DNA of 64,000 bases from the NCBI GenBank assembly GCA_947500055.1, contig CANMQO010000005.1, forward strand, positions 248,001-312,000. Reading direction: 5' to 3'. The DNA is from an uncultured Paracoccaceae bacterium. Its GTDB lineage: Bacteria; Pseudomonadota; Alphaproteobacteria; Rhodobacterales; Rhodobacteraceae. A model generated the notes under the pieces. It had not been told where the DNA came from. It worked only from the letters and a program-made list of their open reading frames with translations, and did not search any database. The translations under genes were made by a program, and so were the position numbers. Positions within the stretch are counted from its first letter, which is position 1, and each line of letters opens with the position of its first letter. Of this stretch, positions 52,854 through 62,109 are shown one piece after another.

Positions 52854-54113
52854 ATGTTCACATCAATCATCAAAAACCTTGCCACCGGCAAAACCGCGCC
52901 AGCGATGGTTGTTCGGATCGGGATAGTTGGCTTGAATTTTACGGTTATGGCTGGACTGGCCGCCTGGCTCGGTTTGGAGGTTCTGGGCCAGTTGATCGTG
53001 ATCTGGGGGCTTTCGATGATCGGATCCAGCATCGTGTCATGCGGGGCACCGTTGATGTTGCTGCGGGCCTTGTCGGATGGCGGGCGGATCACCGGCTTTA
53101 CGATGATGCTATATGTGTTGATTGCCCCCTTGCTCGTGGGTCTTGTTGGTTTCGCTCTCCTGCCAGCAGTTCTGCCAGCGCTGCCTTGGCCTGCAATCAT
53201 TGCGGCTGCGCTGGCGATACATCTGGCCACCTGTTTGGCCAGCATTATGCGGGTGCTGGGCAGTTTGCATTGGTCGATGATCCTGCGCGACGCGGCGCCG
53301 CAATTCGCGCTTGGATTTGCCGCCATTCTGGCCGCTGGCGACAGCATCGCGATCCTTGCGCAATCCGCGCTGCTCTTGTTCACCATCTGCCTGATCGTGA
53401 CCGTTTGGTGTGTTTTGCAAACCGGGATCGGCGCATTGCTGCGCAAGGGCGCGACTGAGCCTGTGCCCCTGTCACTTTGGGGTACGTCGGTTTTGGGCAC
53501 TGCCCTCGCGCAGGTTGATATCGTGATCGGCGGGGCATTCCTGTCCGACAGCCAAATCGGGCTTTACGGGCTCTTGCGACGGTTGGCAAATCTGGTTGTG
53601 ATGCCTGTGAGCGTGGCGACCTGGGTGTCGTCAGTGCCGATAGCCCAGGCATATGGAACGGGTGATCGCGCGGCGCTTGGACGCGCCAGTCGGCAAGCCA
53701 GCCAAGTCGCCATTGTTCCGGGCGCCGTTCTATTGGGCGCCGGATTGGTCGCGCTGGCAGTCATGCAGATGCCAGTATTTCAGATGTGGGAAGCAGAAGG
53801 GAATTGGGTCTGCCTGATCCTGCTGGGTGGCGCGGGCCTGCAACTGGTGTTTGCAGCAACCTTTACAGTGGCGACACTTTGCAAGCTGGCCCATTTCGCC
53901 GTGTTGGCGCGGCTATGCAGCATGGTGGTCTATTTGGTCGGTGTCGGGCTGATCCCGATGATGACGCCGGTTTCGAATGCCATCGTCTATTCGGTGGCTT
54001 TGACGGCCGGAAACCTGCTGCTTTGGGTCGTCGTTCAAAGGCGGTTGGGTGTCGATACATCAGCGTGGGTCTTGCGGCGGCGTCGGGAAGAGGTGCGATG
54101 GAATCCTTCCTGA
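52854..54113 (+). CDS. polysaccharide flippase (Wzx-like)
   Basis: A 419-residue protein with about twelve membrane helices beginning VRIGIVGLNFTVMAGLAAWL. The layout fits the MOP-family flippases that move lipid-linked repeat units across the membrane. The GEAD-type loop and C-terminal helices are there, but no single diagnostic motif. ATG at 52854 follows GAGG. It overlaps the Wzy-like polymerase gene by 16 nt. Confidence 0.8.
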   Translation: MFTSIIKNLATGKTAPAMVVRIGIVGLNFTVMAGLAAWLGLEVLGQLIVIWGLSMIGSSIVSCGAPLMLLRALSDGGRITGFTMMLYVLIAPLLVGLVGFALLPAVLPALPWPAIIAAALAIHLATCLASIMRVLGSLHWSMILRDAAPQFALGFAAILAAGDSIAILAQSALLLFTICLIVTVWCVLQTGIGALLRKGATEPVPLSLWGTSVLGTALAQVDIVIGGAFLSDSQIGLYGLLRRLANLVVMPVSVATWVSSVPIAQAYGTGDRAALGRASRQASQVAIVPGAVLLGAGLVALAVMQMPVFQMWEAEGNWVCLILLGGAGLQLVFAATFTVATLCKLAHFAVLARLCSMVVYLVGVGLIPMMTPVSNAIVYSVALTAGNLLLWVVVQRRLGVDTSAWVLRRRREEVRWNPS

Positions 54114-55456
54114 TCATAATGATGGCGTCGCTATGTACGGCGCTGCCCTTTGCATTGGGTCAGAAATACGGGTTGGTCCGGTTTATTTCGCCCATGCATC
54201 TGGTCGCCTATTTCTGCCTTTTCGGCTTTTTGCTGAAGGTCGTGACCTATGCTTTTGTCCCTGAACTGGCATTCTACAAACGGTTCGTGGACAACCCATG
54301 GGGCGACCAACTGGGGGTCTTGTACCTTTCGTTATTTGTTCTGTTGCTTTGTGCCGGTTACCGGTTCGGGTGCAGGTCCATGGTGCGTGCGGATGGTGCA
54401 ACGGCGGCCCGGATGGTTGCGGGCGGGCTGTCACGGCGAGGGGCGTTGACCACCTTTGCCTTTGCGATCGCTGCCGTCACGATGGCACTGATCCTACGGG
54501 CGCGCGGTGTCGGAGGATTTGATCCGGGGACGCTGAACGCGCTGAATACAGCCAAGCAAATCAACGTAAATGCTGACGGCGTCGGCGCAACATTGGCGGG
54601 GATCAAGACGCTGTTTGTTGTGCCAAAATTTGCCTTCGTGATGCTGTTGGCAAACGGGCTGGCCACAGGGGCAAGACGGGTGTTGGTGCAGGCGGGATTG
54701 CTGGCACTGCTGCTGATCCTGATCGCGTTGATGTCGGGTGACCGCTTTGAACTGGTTGAGTTGTTCATTTTTGGGTTGGCTGTGCACATGATCCTGGGTG
54801 GTGGCCTCAGCCGGCGGGTTGTGGGCGTTGGTGCTGCGCTTCTTTTGCTGTTGGCTGCGATGTCGGTCTACATGACGCAGTTGCGGCTGGGTGGCGGTGC
54901 GACAACCTTCGCGGTGCTGCATCAGATTGTCGGCTCCACCTATTTTCTGGATATCAATGCCGCCGTTATGGTCACTGACCGGGTCCGCCCGGACCAGATG
55001 CTGTTGGGGCAAAGTTATGTCTGGTGGAGTTTCGGTTGGGTGCCGCGGGCCTTCTGGCTTGAAAAGCCTGCCATTGATCTGGGCGTCTTTTTCAAACGCG
55101 ATGTGATGGGTGTCTATACAGGCGGCGCATTCAATGTGACTGGCCCGGGCGAAGCGTTCATGAATTTTGGATGGGCCGGGATCGGCGTCGGGTTTGTTCT
55201 GGGCTGGATCTACCGCAAGGGCGAAGTGCTGTTGCTGTCGTCTGTCGCGGCAATCAGGTATGGCGCATTTCTGCTTTATCCGATGTTGTTCTACCCATTT
55301 GTGCAGGCGACCCTGCAGTCATCCTTTAGCGCCTTCATCGTTGGGGCCGTGGCGCAGTTCATGCTGCTGGCACTGATGATTTGCCTGTTTTTGCCGCGCT
55401 ACACCCTATGGATTTCCTCACGCAACAAAGAGCGGAGCCAGCTTTATGTTACTTAA
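54098..55456 (+). CDS. Wzy-like O-antigen/polysaccharide polymerase
   Basis: A 452-residue protein with about eleven membrane helices and one large periplasmic loop around LRLGGGATTFAVLHQIVGST ... VFFKRDVMGVYTGGAFNVTG, typical of Wzy polymerases, which are very variable in sequence. A longer frame from 53786 would overlap the flippase and is rejected; ATG at 54098 follows GAAGAGG. It overlaps the acyltransferase gene by 11 nt. The identification rests on topology and position. Confidence 0.75.
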   Translation: MESFLIIMMASLCTALPFALGQKYGLVRFISPMHLVAYFCLFGFLLKVVTYAFVPELAFYKRFVDNPWGDQLGVLYLSLFVLLLCAGYRFGCRSMVRADGATAARMVAGGLSRRGALTTFAFAIAAVTMALILRARGVGGFDPGTLNALNTAKQINVNADGVGATLAGIKTLFVVPKFAFVMLLANGLATGARRVLVQAGLLALLLILIALMSGDRFELVELFIFGLAVHMILGGGLSRRVVGVGAALLLLLAAMSVYMTQLRLGGGATTFAVLHQIVGSTYFLDINAAVMVTDRVRPDQMLLGQSYVWWSFGWVPRAFWLEKPAIDLGVFFKRDVMGVYTGGAFNVTGPGEAFMNFGWAGIGVGFVLGWIYRKGEVLLLSSVAAIRYGAFLLYPMLFYPFVQATLQSSFSAFIVGAVAQFMLLALMICLFLPRYTLWISSRNKERSQLYVT

Positions 55457-56033
55457 GCACATTCTCAAAACGGTCTATTGGACCAGCAGGATCGCTGGCG
55501 CGTTGGCGCGACGCGCAGGCATGCTGATGGCCACGCGGATGCATCGCGCCACATTGGGGTCCGTCGGGGCAGGAACCCGGTTTCAGTCTGGGGTGCGCTT
55601 TGCCCAGCCGAGCGTCGTCAGCGTTGGGAGTGACTGCTATTTCTGGCGCGGTTGCAATGCGTCCTCAGAAGGGACGGCTGGGCCACTGATCATTGATGAC
55701 GGGGTTCAAATAAATCAGGACGTGCATCTGGATACCACCGGCGGATTGACGTTGGGGGCCGGGGTTCTGATTTCCGAGGGGGTGGTGATCTATACCCATG
55801 ATCACGGGTTGGATCCCCGTGCCGTCCCGCAACTTTTGCCCAAAACTATCGCTCCCAATGTCTGGATCGGGATGCGCGCGGTGATCATGCCGCAATGTCG
55901 CAAGATCGGACCGGGGGCAGTGATCGGGGCGGGGGCCGTGGTGGTCAGCGATGTGCCCGCCGGTGCGATTGTTGCGGGGAACCCCGCACGCATATTGAAG
56001 CAAAAGGAACATTTGGCAGAGGTCGCGGCATGA
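55446..56033 (+). CDS. LbH-type acyltransferase
   Basis: A 195-residue left-handed beta-helix acyltransferase. Hexapeptide repeats include LIIDDGVQINQDVHLDTTGG and LTLGAGVLISEGVVIYTHDH. The catalytic-type His region is TIAPNVWIGMRAVIMPQC, and the chain ends with GAVVVSDVPAGAIVAGNPAR. It may acetylate a sugar unit, like WcaF/WcaB. The ATG follows the polymerase end and its stop makes an ATGA overlap with the next gene. Confidence 0.83.
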   Translation: MLLKHILKTVYWTSRIAGALARRAGMLMATRMHRATLGSVGAGTRFQSGVRFAQPSVVSVGSDCYFWRGCNASSEGTAGPLIIDDGVQINQDVHLDTTGGLTLGAGVLISEGVVIYTHDHGLDPRAVPQLLPKTIAPNVWIGMRAVIMPQCRKIGPGAVIGAGAVVVSDVPAGAIVAGNPARILKQKEHLAEVAA

Positions 56034-57154
56034 AGATATTGCATGTTGCCCCGTCGTTTTACCCGGCAACCTTGTGGGGCGGGCCGATCTGGTCGACCAA
56101 GGCGATTTGCGACGGCATTCATGCCGCAGCGGGGATGGAGCTGCGTGTACTGACAACCGACGCCGCCAGTTCAAATTGGGACGACAGGATCGAACCCGCC
56201 GATCTGCCTTACCCCGTCCATTATGCCCACCGCATCGCCGGGCACAGCGTTGCGCCGGGACTGCTGGCCCGGTTAGCCGGGGCGATGCGCTGGGCTGATA
56301 TGGTGCATTTGACGGCGACCTATAACTTTCCGACGTTGCCGGTTTTGATGATTGCCCGCTTGCTGGGTCGCCCGGTGGTCTGGTCGCCGCGTGGCGCGCT
56401 GCAAGCAACCGAGGAGTGGGATGCCGCTCCACGGAAGCGGGCCAAGATGTTCTTTGCGCAAGCGGCGCAGGCGCTGCGTCCGGAGAGGACGGTTTTGCAC
56501 ACAACCTCGCCCGCAGAAGCGGCCAGCAGTGTCCGGCATTTGCCCGGCATCGAAACCGCCGTGATCCCGAACTGCGTGAGCATTCCCGATATATCGTCCC
56601 GTCCTGAGCGCGGTGAGGGGTTGCGCTTGATGTATCTGGGACGGCTTCACCCGAAAAAGGGCCTTGATCTGTTGTTTGATGCGATGGCGGATTTGCCGCA
56701 TCATGTCACGCTGGATGTCTATGGCACCGGTGATGCGGATTACGTTGCAGGGCTGCAACGTCGCGCGACCAAGCGCATTCAGTTGCACGGTCACGCCGAC
56801 GGGGCAACCAAAGCCCGTGCCTTCGCAAAGGCAGATATTTTCATTTTGCCCAGCTTCTCGGAAAACTTTGGTATCGCCGTGGCCGAGGCATTGGCCCATG
56901 CCGTCCCGGTCATCACTACGCAACATACGCCATGGCAAGGGCTTGACCATCACGGTTGTGGCAGGTGCATTGATCTCGGGCGCAGCGATTTGGCTGCGAC
57001 AATTACCGCATTGGCAAATGCGGACCTGCGGCAATTGGGGATGAACGGGCGCGCATGGATGCAGCGCGATTTCACTCCTACGGCCATGGCGGCCGCTTTT
57101 GTGCGGCTTTATCAGGGCTTGCTTTTGCCCGCCGAGCGTCAGGTGCTGGCATGA
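56030..57154 (+). CDS. glycosyltransferase family 4
   Basis: A 374-residue GT-B enzyme beginning MKILHVAPSFYPATLWGGPI, with an N-terminal acceptor domain and a C-terminal nucleotide-sugar domain: RLMYLGRLHPKKGLDLLFDA and ADIFILPSFSENFGIAVAEA, with the E-x7-E pattern common in GT4. The sugar is unknown. ATGA overlap with the acyltransferase before it and with the next gene places it in the coupled run. Confidence 0.87.
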   Translation: MKILHVAPSFYPATLWGGPIWSTKAICDGIHAAAGMELRVLTTDAASSNWDDRIEPADLPYPVHYAHRIAGHSVAPGLLARLAGAMRWADMVHLTATYNFPTLPVLMIARLLGRPVVWSPRGALQATEEWDAAPRKRAKMFFAQAAQALRPERTVLHTTSPAEAASSVRHLPGIETAVIPNCVSIPDISSRPERGEGLRLMYLGRLHPKKGLDLLFDAMADLPHHVTLDVYGTGDADYVAGLQRRATKRIQLHGHADGATKARAFAKADIFILPSFSENFGIAVAEALAHAVPVITTQHTPWQGLDHHGCGRCIDLGRSDLAATITALANADLRQLGMNGRAWMQRDFTPTAMAAAFVRLYQGLLLPAERQVLA

Positions 57155-57693
57155 CCACGCAGGTTGATGTCTTGGCCAATCGGCGGCACCGGGAATGGGG
57201 TCGTCGCGCCCTTTTGGGGCGGGTTCTTTGGGCATTTTGTCAGCCGCTTTTTCGCTTCAGTCCGCGACAATGCTGGGCGTGGCGCGTGTGGCTACTCCGC
57301 CTTTTTGGCGCGGAGATTGGCAAGGGTGCGCATATATACCCAACGGTGCGCATCGCGATTCCCTGGCACTTGCGTATTGGCGACCACGTGGCGATAGGCG
57401 ACAGGGCGATCCTTTATGCGCTGGGCCGGATCGAGATTGGCGACCGTGCCACGGTCTCGCAATATGCCCATCTTTGCGCCGGCAGTCATGACCTGACAGA
57501 CAGCGCGCGACCCTTGCTACGCCAACCGATCATTGTGGGGCAGGATGCTTGGGTCTGTGCCGACGCCTTTATCGGGCCCGACGTGCATATCGGTAAGGCG
57601 GCGGTCCTGGGTGCACGGGCCGTCGCGATGAAGGATTTGCCAGCCCGATCCATCGGTGTCGGTAATCCGATGCAGATCAGGGCGCGTCCATGA
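57151..57693 (+). CDS. WcaF-type acyltransferase
   Basis: A 180-residue left-handed beta-helix acyltransferase, like colanic-acid WcaF. It starts MTTQVDVLANRRHREWGRRA with a helical part, then RLFGAEIGKGAHIYPTVRIA, IGDHVAIGDRAILYALGRIE and DAWVCADAFIGPDVHIGKAA. The C-terminus is AMKDLPARSIGVGNPMQI. It is a second acyltransferase of the locus, so the polysaccharide may carry two kinds of acyl group. Both ends overlap neighbours by ATGA. Confidence 0.84.
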   Translation: MTTQVDVLANRRHREWGRRALLGRVLWAFCQPLFRFSPRQCWAWRVWLLRLFGAEIGKGAHIYPTVRIAIPWHLRIGDHVAIGDRAILYALGRIEIGDRATVSQYAHLCAGSHDLTDSARPLLRQPIIVGQDAWVCADAFIGPDVHIGKAAVLGARAVAMKDLPARSIGVGNPMQIRARP

Positions 57694-58598
57694 CCGACAT
57701 AACAGTCATTATCCTGACCAAGGACGAGGCTTTGCACATCGCGCGGGCCATCGCCTCGGCGCGGGGGTTTGCCAGCCGCATCCTGGTGGTGGATAGCGGC
57801 TCAACCGATGACACGGTACAATTGGCGCGCATGGCCGGGGCAGAGGTGCTGTATCATCCCTGGACCACCCATGCGGGTCAGTTCAACTGGGCGCTTGATC
57901 AGATCAGTGGGCAATCGGGATGGATTTTGCGGCTTGACGCGGATGAGGTCGTGACACCGGCCTTGGCTGACGAGATTGCCGGTGGTCTGCCGGATGTTGC
58001 CGGGTTGCGGTTGCGCCGGCATATCCATTTTCTGGGTCAGCCTGTCCGTTATGGCGGCGTTTCTGCGCTGCCGGTGCTGCGCCTGTTTCGCAATGGCGCG
58101 GGCCGTTGTGAAGATCGTTGGATGGATGAACATATCGTTGTCGAGGGGGATGTGGCTGACCTGAACGGTGCGATTATTGATGATAATCGCAAGCCGCTGG
58201 ACTGGTGGGTGGCCAAGCATAACCGCTATGCCAGCCGCGAGGTGATCGACATTCTGAACCAGCGCTATCAGATGGGACTAGCAGCGTCCGGCCCACAGAA
58301 TACAGGCGCGAAACGGTGGATAAAGGTGAACGGATATAACCGATTGCCATCCGGACTTCGGGCTGGGGTCTATTTCTTTTATCGTTACGTGCTGCGGCTG
58401 GGCTGTTTGGACGGGCGGCGGGCGCGGCAATTCCATGTCTTGCAAGGGTTTTGGTATCGCTATCTGGTGGATGCCAAACTGGCGGAGGTTGAACGCCAAA
58501 TGGTTACCCGAAATTTCAGCCCTATCGCCGCAATCCGAGAGGTTCTGGAAATTGATTTGGAGGCGCAAACCGCGGAGCCCCAAAGGGGTGCGGCATGA
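57690..58598 (+). CDS. glycosyltransferase family 2
   Basis: A 302-residue GT-A enzyme: MTDITVIILTKDEALHIARA, ILVVDSGSTDDTVQLARMAG, then LRLDADEVVTPALADEIAGG with the DxD-type metal motif (DAD). It is like the WaaE/KdtX group of beta-glycosyltransferases. ATGA overlap with the previous and next genes. Sugar specificity cannot be read from sequence. Confidence 0.86.
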   Translation: MTDITVIILTKDEALHIARAIASARGFASRILVVDSGSTDDTVQLARMAGAEVLYHPWTTHAGQFNWALDQISGQSGWILRLDADEVVTPALADEIAGGLPDVAGLRLRRHIHFLGQPVRYGGVSALPVLRLFRNGAGRCEDRWMDEHIVVEGDVADLNGAIIDDNRKPLDWWVAKHNRYASREVIDILNQRYQMGLAASGPQNTGAKRWIKVNGYNRLPSGLRAGVYFFYRYVLRLGCLDGRRARQFHVLQGFWYRYLVDAKLAEVERQMVTRNFSPIAAIREVLEIDLEAQTAEPQRGAA

Positions 58599-59344
58599 AG
58601 GTTTCGGTTGTAACAGCGGTGATGAATGGCGGCGATACCTTACCCCAAGCGATAGCGAGCCTGCGGGCGCAGACACACCCAGATATTGAGCATGTCGTGC
58701 AGGATGGCGGTTCGACCGATGGAACGCTGGAATACCTTGGCCGCCATGGGCACCCCAACATGGCATTGGTTTCTTCCCCCGATAGCGGGATTTACCATGC
58801 GATCAATACAGGTATTTCGCGGACCACGGGTGATGTGGTCGGGCTCTTACATGCTGATGATTATCTGGCCAGCCCGGACATCATCGCGCAGGTTGCCGAG
58901 GCAATGCAGGATCCGCAAATCGACGGGGTGTATGGCGATCTTGAATATGTGGCGCGTGCGGATGCAAATCGCGTGATCCGCTACTGGAAAGCTGGTGACT
59001 ATGCCCCGGCGCGGCTGCGTCGCGGCTGGATGCCGCCGCACCCGACGCTTTATCTGCGCCGCCAGGTTTTTGAACGGGCCGGGCTTTATGATCCCAGCTA
59101 TCGCATTTCCGGTGACTATGACGGGATGTTGCGCTGGCTGACCACGGGGCAGGTGCGTCTTGGGTATATTCCGCAGGTCATGGTGCGAATGCGGATTGGC
59201 GGGGTTAGCAACCGATCTTTCGCCCATATGCTGCGTAAAAGCCGCGAGGATTACCGGGCCATCAGGCGTCATAATGTTGGCGGGTTTGGCACCTTGCTGG
59301 GCAAGAACCTTTCGAAATTGCCGCAGTTCGGGCGCAGACCCTAG
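58595..59344 (+). CDS. glycosyltransferase family 2 (WcaE-like)
   Basis: A 249-residue GT-A enzyme beginning MKVSVVTAVMNGGDTLPQAI, with VQDGGSTDGTLEYLGRHG and LHADDYLASPD holding the D-x-D-type site (HADD). It resembles the WcaE/colanic acid group. It is the last gene of the coupled run, and its TAG stop overlaps the cdsA stop on the other strand. The run from the flippase to here is nearly gapless. Confidence 0.86.
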   Translation: MKVSVVTAVMNGGDTLPQAIASLRAQTHPDIEHVVQDGGSTDGTLEYLGRHGHPNMALVSSPDSGIYHAINTGISRTTGDVVGLLHADDYLASPDIIAQVAEAMQDPQIDGVYGDLEYVARADANRVIRYWKAGDYAPARLRRGWMPPHPTLYLRRQVFERAGLYDPSYRISGDYDGMLRWLTTGQVRLGYIPQVMVRMRIGGVSNRSFAHMLRKSREDYRAIRRHNVGGFGTLLGKNLSKLPQFGRRP

Positions 59345-60282
59345 CCGTAAAAATACTTGGTGAAGTGGTAGAAGATCGGGGCGGCGAAAATGACGCTGTC
59401 CAACTGATCAACAAATCCGCCCTGACCCGGGATCAGATGCGACCAGTCCTTCACCCCGCGATCCCGCTTGATTGCGGCAAACACAAGACTGCCCAATAGC
59501 CCAACGAGCGAAGCAGCCCCCGCCATGGCCATCGCCCCCCAGATGCCAAACGGTGTGATCCATGCCAGAAGCCCACCGATCAACATCGCGCAGACGACCC
59601 CGCAAAGCACACCTTCCCATGTCTTGGGTGACAGCCCGGGCGCGATCCGGGTCTTGCCGATCCGGCGGCCAAAGAAATATTCCAACAGATCACCGAATTG
59701 CACGACCATCACGAGAAAGGCGATCAACAGAACCGACCGGTCGGCATAGCCGTCGATTTCGATTGTCATCAGTGCGGGCACATGGCTGACGCAAAAAACC
59801 GCAATCATCAGCCCCCATTGTGTTTCGGCAACGCGGATCAGATATTTATCCGCATTGCCGCGCAAGGCAGATACGATGGGTAGCAGCAGGAACGCGTAGA
59901 CCGGGATGAAAACCGTATAGAGCCCGTCAAACCCCATTCCGACAAATGTGTACTGCAGTGGCAGCACCACAAAAAAAGCCAGCGCCAGCGACATATGATC
60001 GGCCTGCGCCTTGGTCGTCAGGGTCAGAAATTCGCGCAACGCGGCGAAGGATGTGAAGGCAAACAGCACCATCACGCCGATCTTGCCCATCAACAAAGCC
60101 ACGCCGACAAAGGCGACCATGCCCCACCAGCTTTGGACGCGGGTCATATAGGTATCAAGTACCGGGTTCACAAAGCCGGGGGCTTCGCGGGCGCGCAATA
60201 CTTCGCCCACAAAGGTCAGGGCGATCAGGATGCCAAAGCTGCCCAGGGCAAGAAGGAGGATATCGCTCGTGGTTTCGGTCAT
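59341..60282 (-). CDS. cdsA: phosphatidate cytidylyltransferase
   Basis: A 313-residue enzyme with about eight membrane helices that makes CDP-diacylglycerol for phospholipid synthesis. The C-terminal signature VKDWSHLIPGQGGFVDQLDS is the CdsA pattern (S-x8-K-R-x4-K-D-x5-H-G-G-x2-D-R-x-D), with conserved D and G residues in place. It overlaps plsC by ATGA. Its convergent end overlaps the WcaE-like gene stop by 4 nt. A more specialised paralogue is possible, since such cdsA-plsC pairs can be a second set. Confidence 0.88.
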   Translation of the reverse strand: MTETTSDILLLALGSFGILIALTFVGEVLRAREAPGFVNPVLDTYMTRVQSWWGMVAFVGVALLMGKIGVMVLFAFTSFAALREFLTLTTKAQADHMSLALAFFVVLPLQYTFVGMGFDGLYTVFIPVYAFLLLPIVSALRGNADKYLIRVAETQWGLMIAVFCVSHVPALMTIEIDGYADRSVLLIAFLVMVVQFGDLLEYFFGRRIGKTRIAPGLSPKTWEGVLCGVVCAMLIGGLLAWITPFGIWGAMAMAGAASLVGLLGSLVFAAIKRDRGVKDWSHLIPGQGGFVDQLDSVIFAAPIFYHFTKYFYG

Positions 60283-60920
60283 GAGCGAACCTCTGGCGCG
60301 AGGGCCACGAGCGCGTCGGATGCGCGGGCCAGAAAATCATCCTTGCTTTCGCCTTCCTGCACGCGGATTGGGCTGCCGAACGTAACCGTGCAGATCAGGG
60401 GCAGGGGGATCACCTCGCCCTTGGGCATAATGGTGTTGAGGTTGGCAACCCATGTCGGCACCAGTTCGACCTCGGGACGTGCCACACCCATGTTGTAAAG
60501 CCCCGCTTTGAACGGCAACAACGGGTCCTCGGTCATGTTGCGGTTGCCTTCGGGAAAGATGATCAGCGAAGCGCCTTCGTCCAAGGCTGCGATGATCTTG
60601 TCCATCGGCTTGTCTTTGACTTCGGGTCGCCGATCCACAAGGACGCAGTTGAACACTTCGGGGCCGACAAAGGCGCGCAGCCTGTTCTTCAGCCAATAAT
60701 CAGCGGCCGCAACAGGGCGCACGGTGCGGCGGATCGCCGGGGGTAGGCAGGACCAGATCATCGGCATGTCGCCATTGCTTGTGTGATTGGCGAAATAGAC
60801 CCGCTGTTTCGGGACCGGTTCAATCCCTTGCCAATCGGCACGCACTGCGGTGATGGCACGGGCAAAGATGCGGATGGATTGACCCACGATCCTGGCAGCA
60901 AACTGACGTAAGAACTTCAT
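60279..60920 (-). CDS. plsC: 1-acyl-sn-glycerol-3-phosphate acyltransferase family protein
   Basis: A 213-residue acyltransferase with NHTSNGD (H46 and D51, the HX4D catalytic pair) and FPEGNRNMTEDPLLPFKAGL. The product phosphatidate is the substrate of CdsA, encoded next on the same transcript. One N-terminal hydrophobic segment would tie it to the membrane. Stop and start overlap by ATGA. There is an 87-nt gap to the YiaAB gene. Confidence 0.87.
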   Translation of the reverse strand: MKFLRQFAARIVGQSIRIFARAITAVRADWQGIEPVPKQRVYFANHTSNGDMPMIWSCLPPAIRRTVRPVAAADYWLKNRLRAFVGPEVFNCVLVDRRPEVKDKPMDKIIAALDEGASLIIFPEGNRNMTEDPLLPFKAGLYNMGVARPEVELVPTWVANLNTIMPKGEVIPLPLICTVTFGSPIRVQEGESKDDFLARASDALVALAPEVRS

Positions 60921-61007
60921 GGGACTGACTTTGGCGAAGCGAACCGGATTTGGAAAGGGTGAACCCCACCTGTCCGCAGACTGGCAGGGTTCGGGCGAGG
61001 GTCGCGG

Positions 61008-61289
61008 TTAGATCTTATCGTCGCCGATATAGTCCGACAGCAGCTTCTCATTTTTAGCGTCCTCGATCCGCTGAATGCGGTCTTCGGACATTTTGTCGTC
61101 GAAGCGGTATTTAACAAAATTCACCAAGGCCAGTGTCAACATCAGGACCGCCATGCCCCAGAAGCCCTTGGTCGCCAGTGGCACCTCGGTCGACAGCCAG
61201 AGCGAGATACCAAGCATCCCGTAGGCCACGGCGACGCCGGCGCCATTTACGAACATAATGAGCGAGTTATCAGATTTTGTTACAGCCAT
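61008..61289 (-). CDS. YiaAB two-helix domain membrane protein
   Basis: A 93-residue protein with two membrane helices (LIMFVNGAGVAVAYGMLGIS and GFWGMAVLMLTLALVNFVKY) and the pattern of YiaA/YiaB-type two-helix domains, with a charged C-terminal tail (DRIQRIEDAKNEKLLSDYIG). It sits 38 nt after pspA on the same strand and is likely in the same TetR-controlled operon. The role is unknown; membrane stress is suggested by the neighbour. Confidence 0.72.
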   Translation of the reverse strand: MAVTKSDNSLIMFVNGAGVAVAYGMLGISLWLSTEVPLATKGFWGMAVLMLTLALVNFVKYRFDDKMSEDRIQRIEDAKNEKLLSDYIGDDKI

Positions 61290-61327
61290 TTTTCTATTCC
61301 TTTGAATGCGTGTTGTTTTGATTTCAG

Positions 61328-62011
61328 TTACTTCTTGCTGGCCTTCAGGCGGGCCAGAACATCATCAGCGGTTGATCGTGTGGCGCTACCGAAGCCAGCA
61401 TCAGCCATGCGATCAGTCAGCGTGTCGTTGTTCAGATCGCGATTGATATCAGCCAGAATCTCGCTGCGTTCGAACGGGTCATCCTTGCCCAGCACCCGCG
61501 AAATCAGCTCTTCGGCCTCTTCCACGCTGCCGGATGTGACGCCGGTGCGTGACATCTGCATCTGGATATTCTGTTCACGACGCACCGCGCGTGCCTGAAT
61601 GGCGCCCTGTTTAAGGTCGATGATCCGGCGATGGCCACTTTCGATGGAGGTGCGCAGCCGCATGACCTTCTGATCAAGCCGATCCAGCGTTTCTGTCCTG
61701 ACGCCAAGTTCATTTTCCATGGATGCAATGGCGCGGGCGGCTTCGGTCGCCATGTCCTCGCAGTCATTGTCCAAGGCTTCCTTGGCGCGTTTGGTCAAGT
61801 CATTGATGCGGGCCTTGAGGGCGCTGTGCTGCTTTTCTTCGGATCTTTGGCGCTGGATCAGGCTGGCGAGTGTAGCTTTCGCTGCACGCAGGCTGCCTTC
61901 GCTTTCACGAATTTTCTGATCGATCAACTCGATGGCGAAAGCATCGCGAACCCGGTCTTCGGCTCGTGCATTCTGACCGTTGATCAGGGTGGCAAGTGTC
62001 TTGAACATCAT
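61328..62011 (-). CDS. PspA/IM30 family protein
   Basis: A 227-residue coiled-coil protein of the PspA family: MMFKTLATLINGQNARAEDR, a long helical region with KIRESEGSLRAAKATLASLI and AIASMENELGVRTETLDRLD, then a C-terminal tail. PspA proteins bind stressed membranes. GGAGAGCCC precedes ATG at 62011 (a second ATG at 62008). Two TGAAC-N3-GTTCA palindromes lie 26-96 nt upstream. No pspF, pspB or pspC genes are present, so control is by the adjacent TetR rather than the usual psp system. Confidence 0.85.
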   Translation of the reverse strand: MMFKTLATLINGQNARAEDRVRDAFAIELIDQKIRESEGSLRAAKATLASLIQRQRSEEKQHSALKARINDLTKRAKEALDNDCEDMATEAARAIASMENELGVRTETLDRLDQKVMRLRTSIESGHRRIIDLKQGAIQARAVRREQNIQMQMSRTGVTSGSVEEAEELISRVLGKDDPFERSEILADINRDLNNDTLTDRMADAGFGSATRSTADDVLARLKASKK

Positions 62012-62036
62012 GGGCTCTCCAATTTCATTTCAGTCA

Positions 62037-62049
62037 TGAACAGCGTTCA
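62037..62049. promoter_or_regulatory. TetR operator candidate 1
   Basis: TGAAC-AGC-GTTCA, a perfect 13-bp palindrome, lies 26 nt before the pspA start. It is one of three copies of the same sequence in this 0.7-kb stretch. Confidence 0.78.
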
Positions 62050-62094
62050 TATATTGGAGGTAGCAACGGAACCCTGCGAGGTCAATGGAAAATA

Positions 62095-62107
62095 TGAACA
62101 ATGTTCA
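62095..62107. promoter_or_regulatory. TetR operator candidate 2
   Basis: TGAAC-AAT-GTTCA, perfect, 58 bp from copy 1 (start to start) and 2 nt past the tetR stop codon. It would act with copy 1 on the pspA promoter. Confidence 0.78.
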
Positions 62108-62109
62108 AT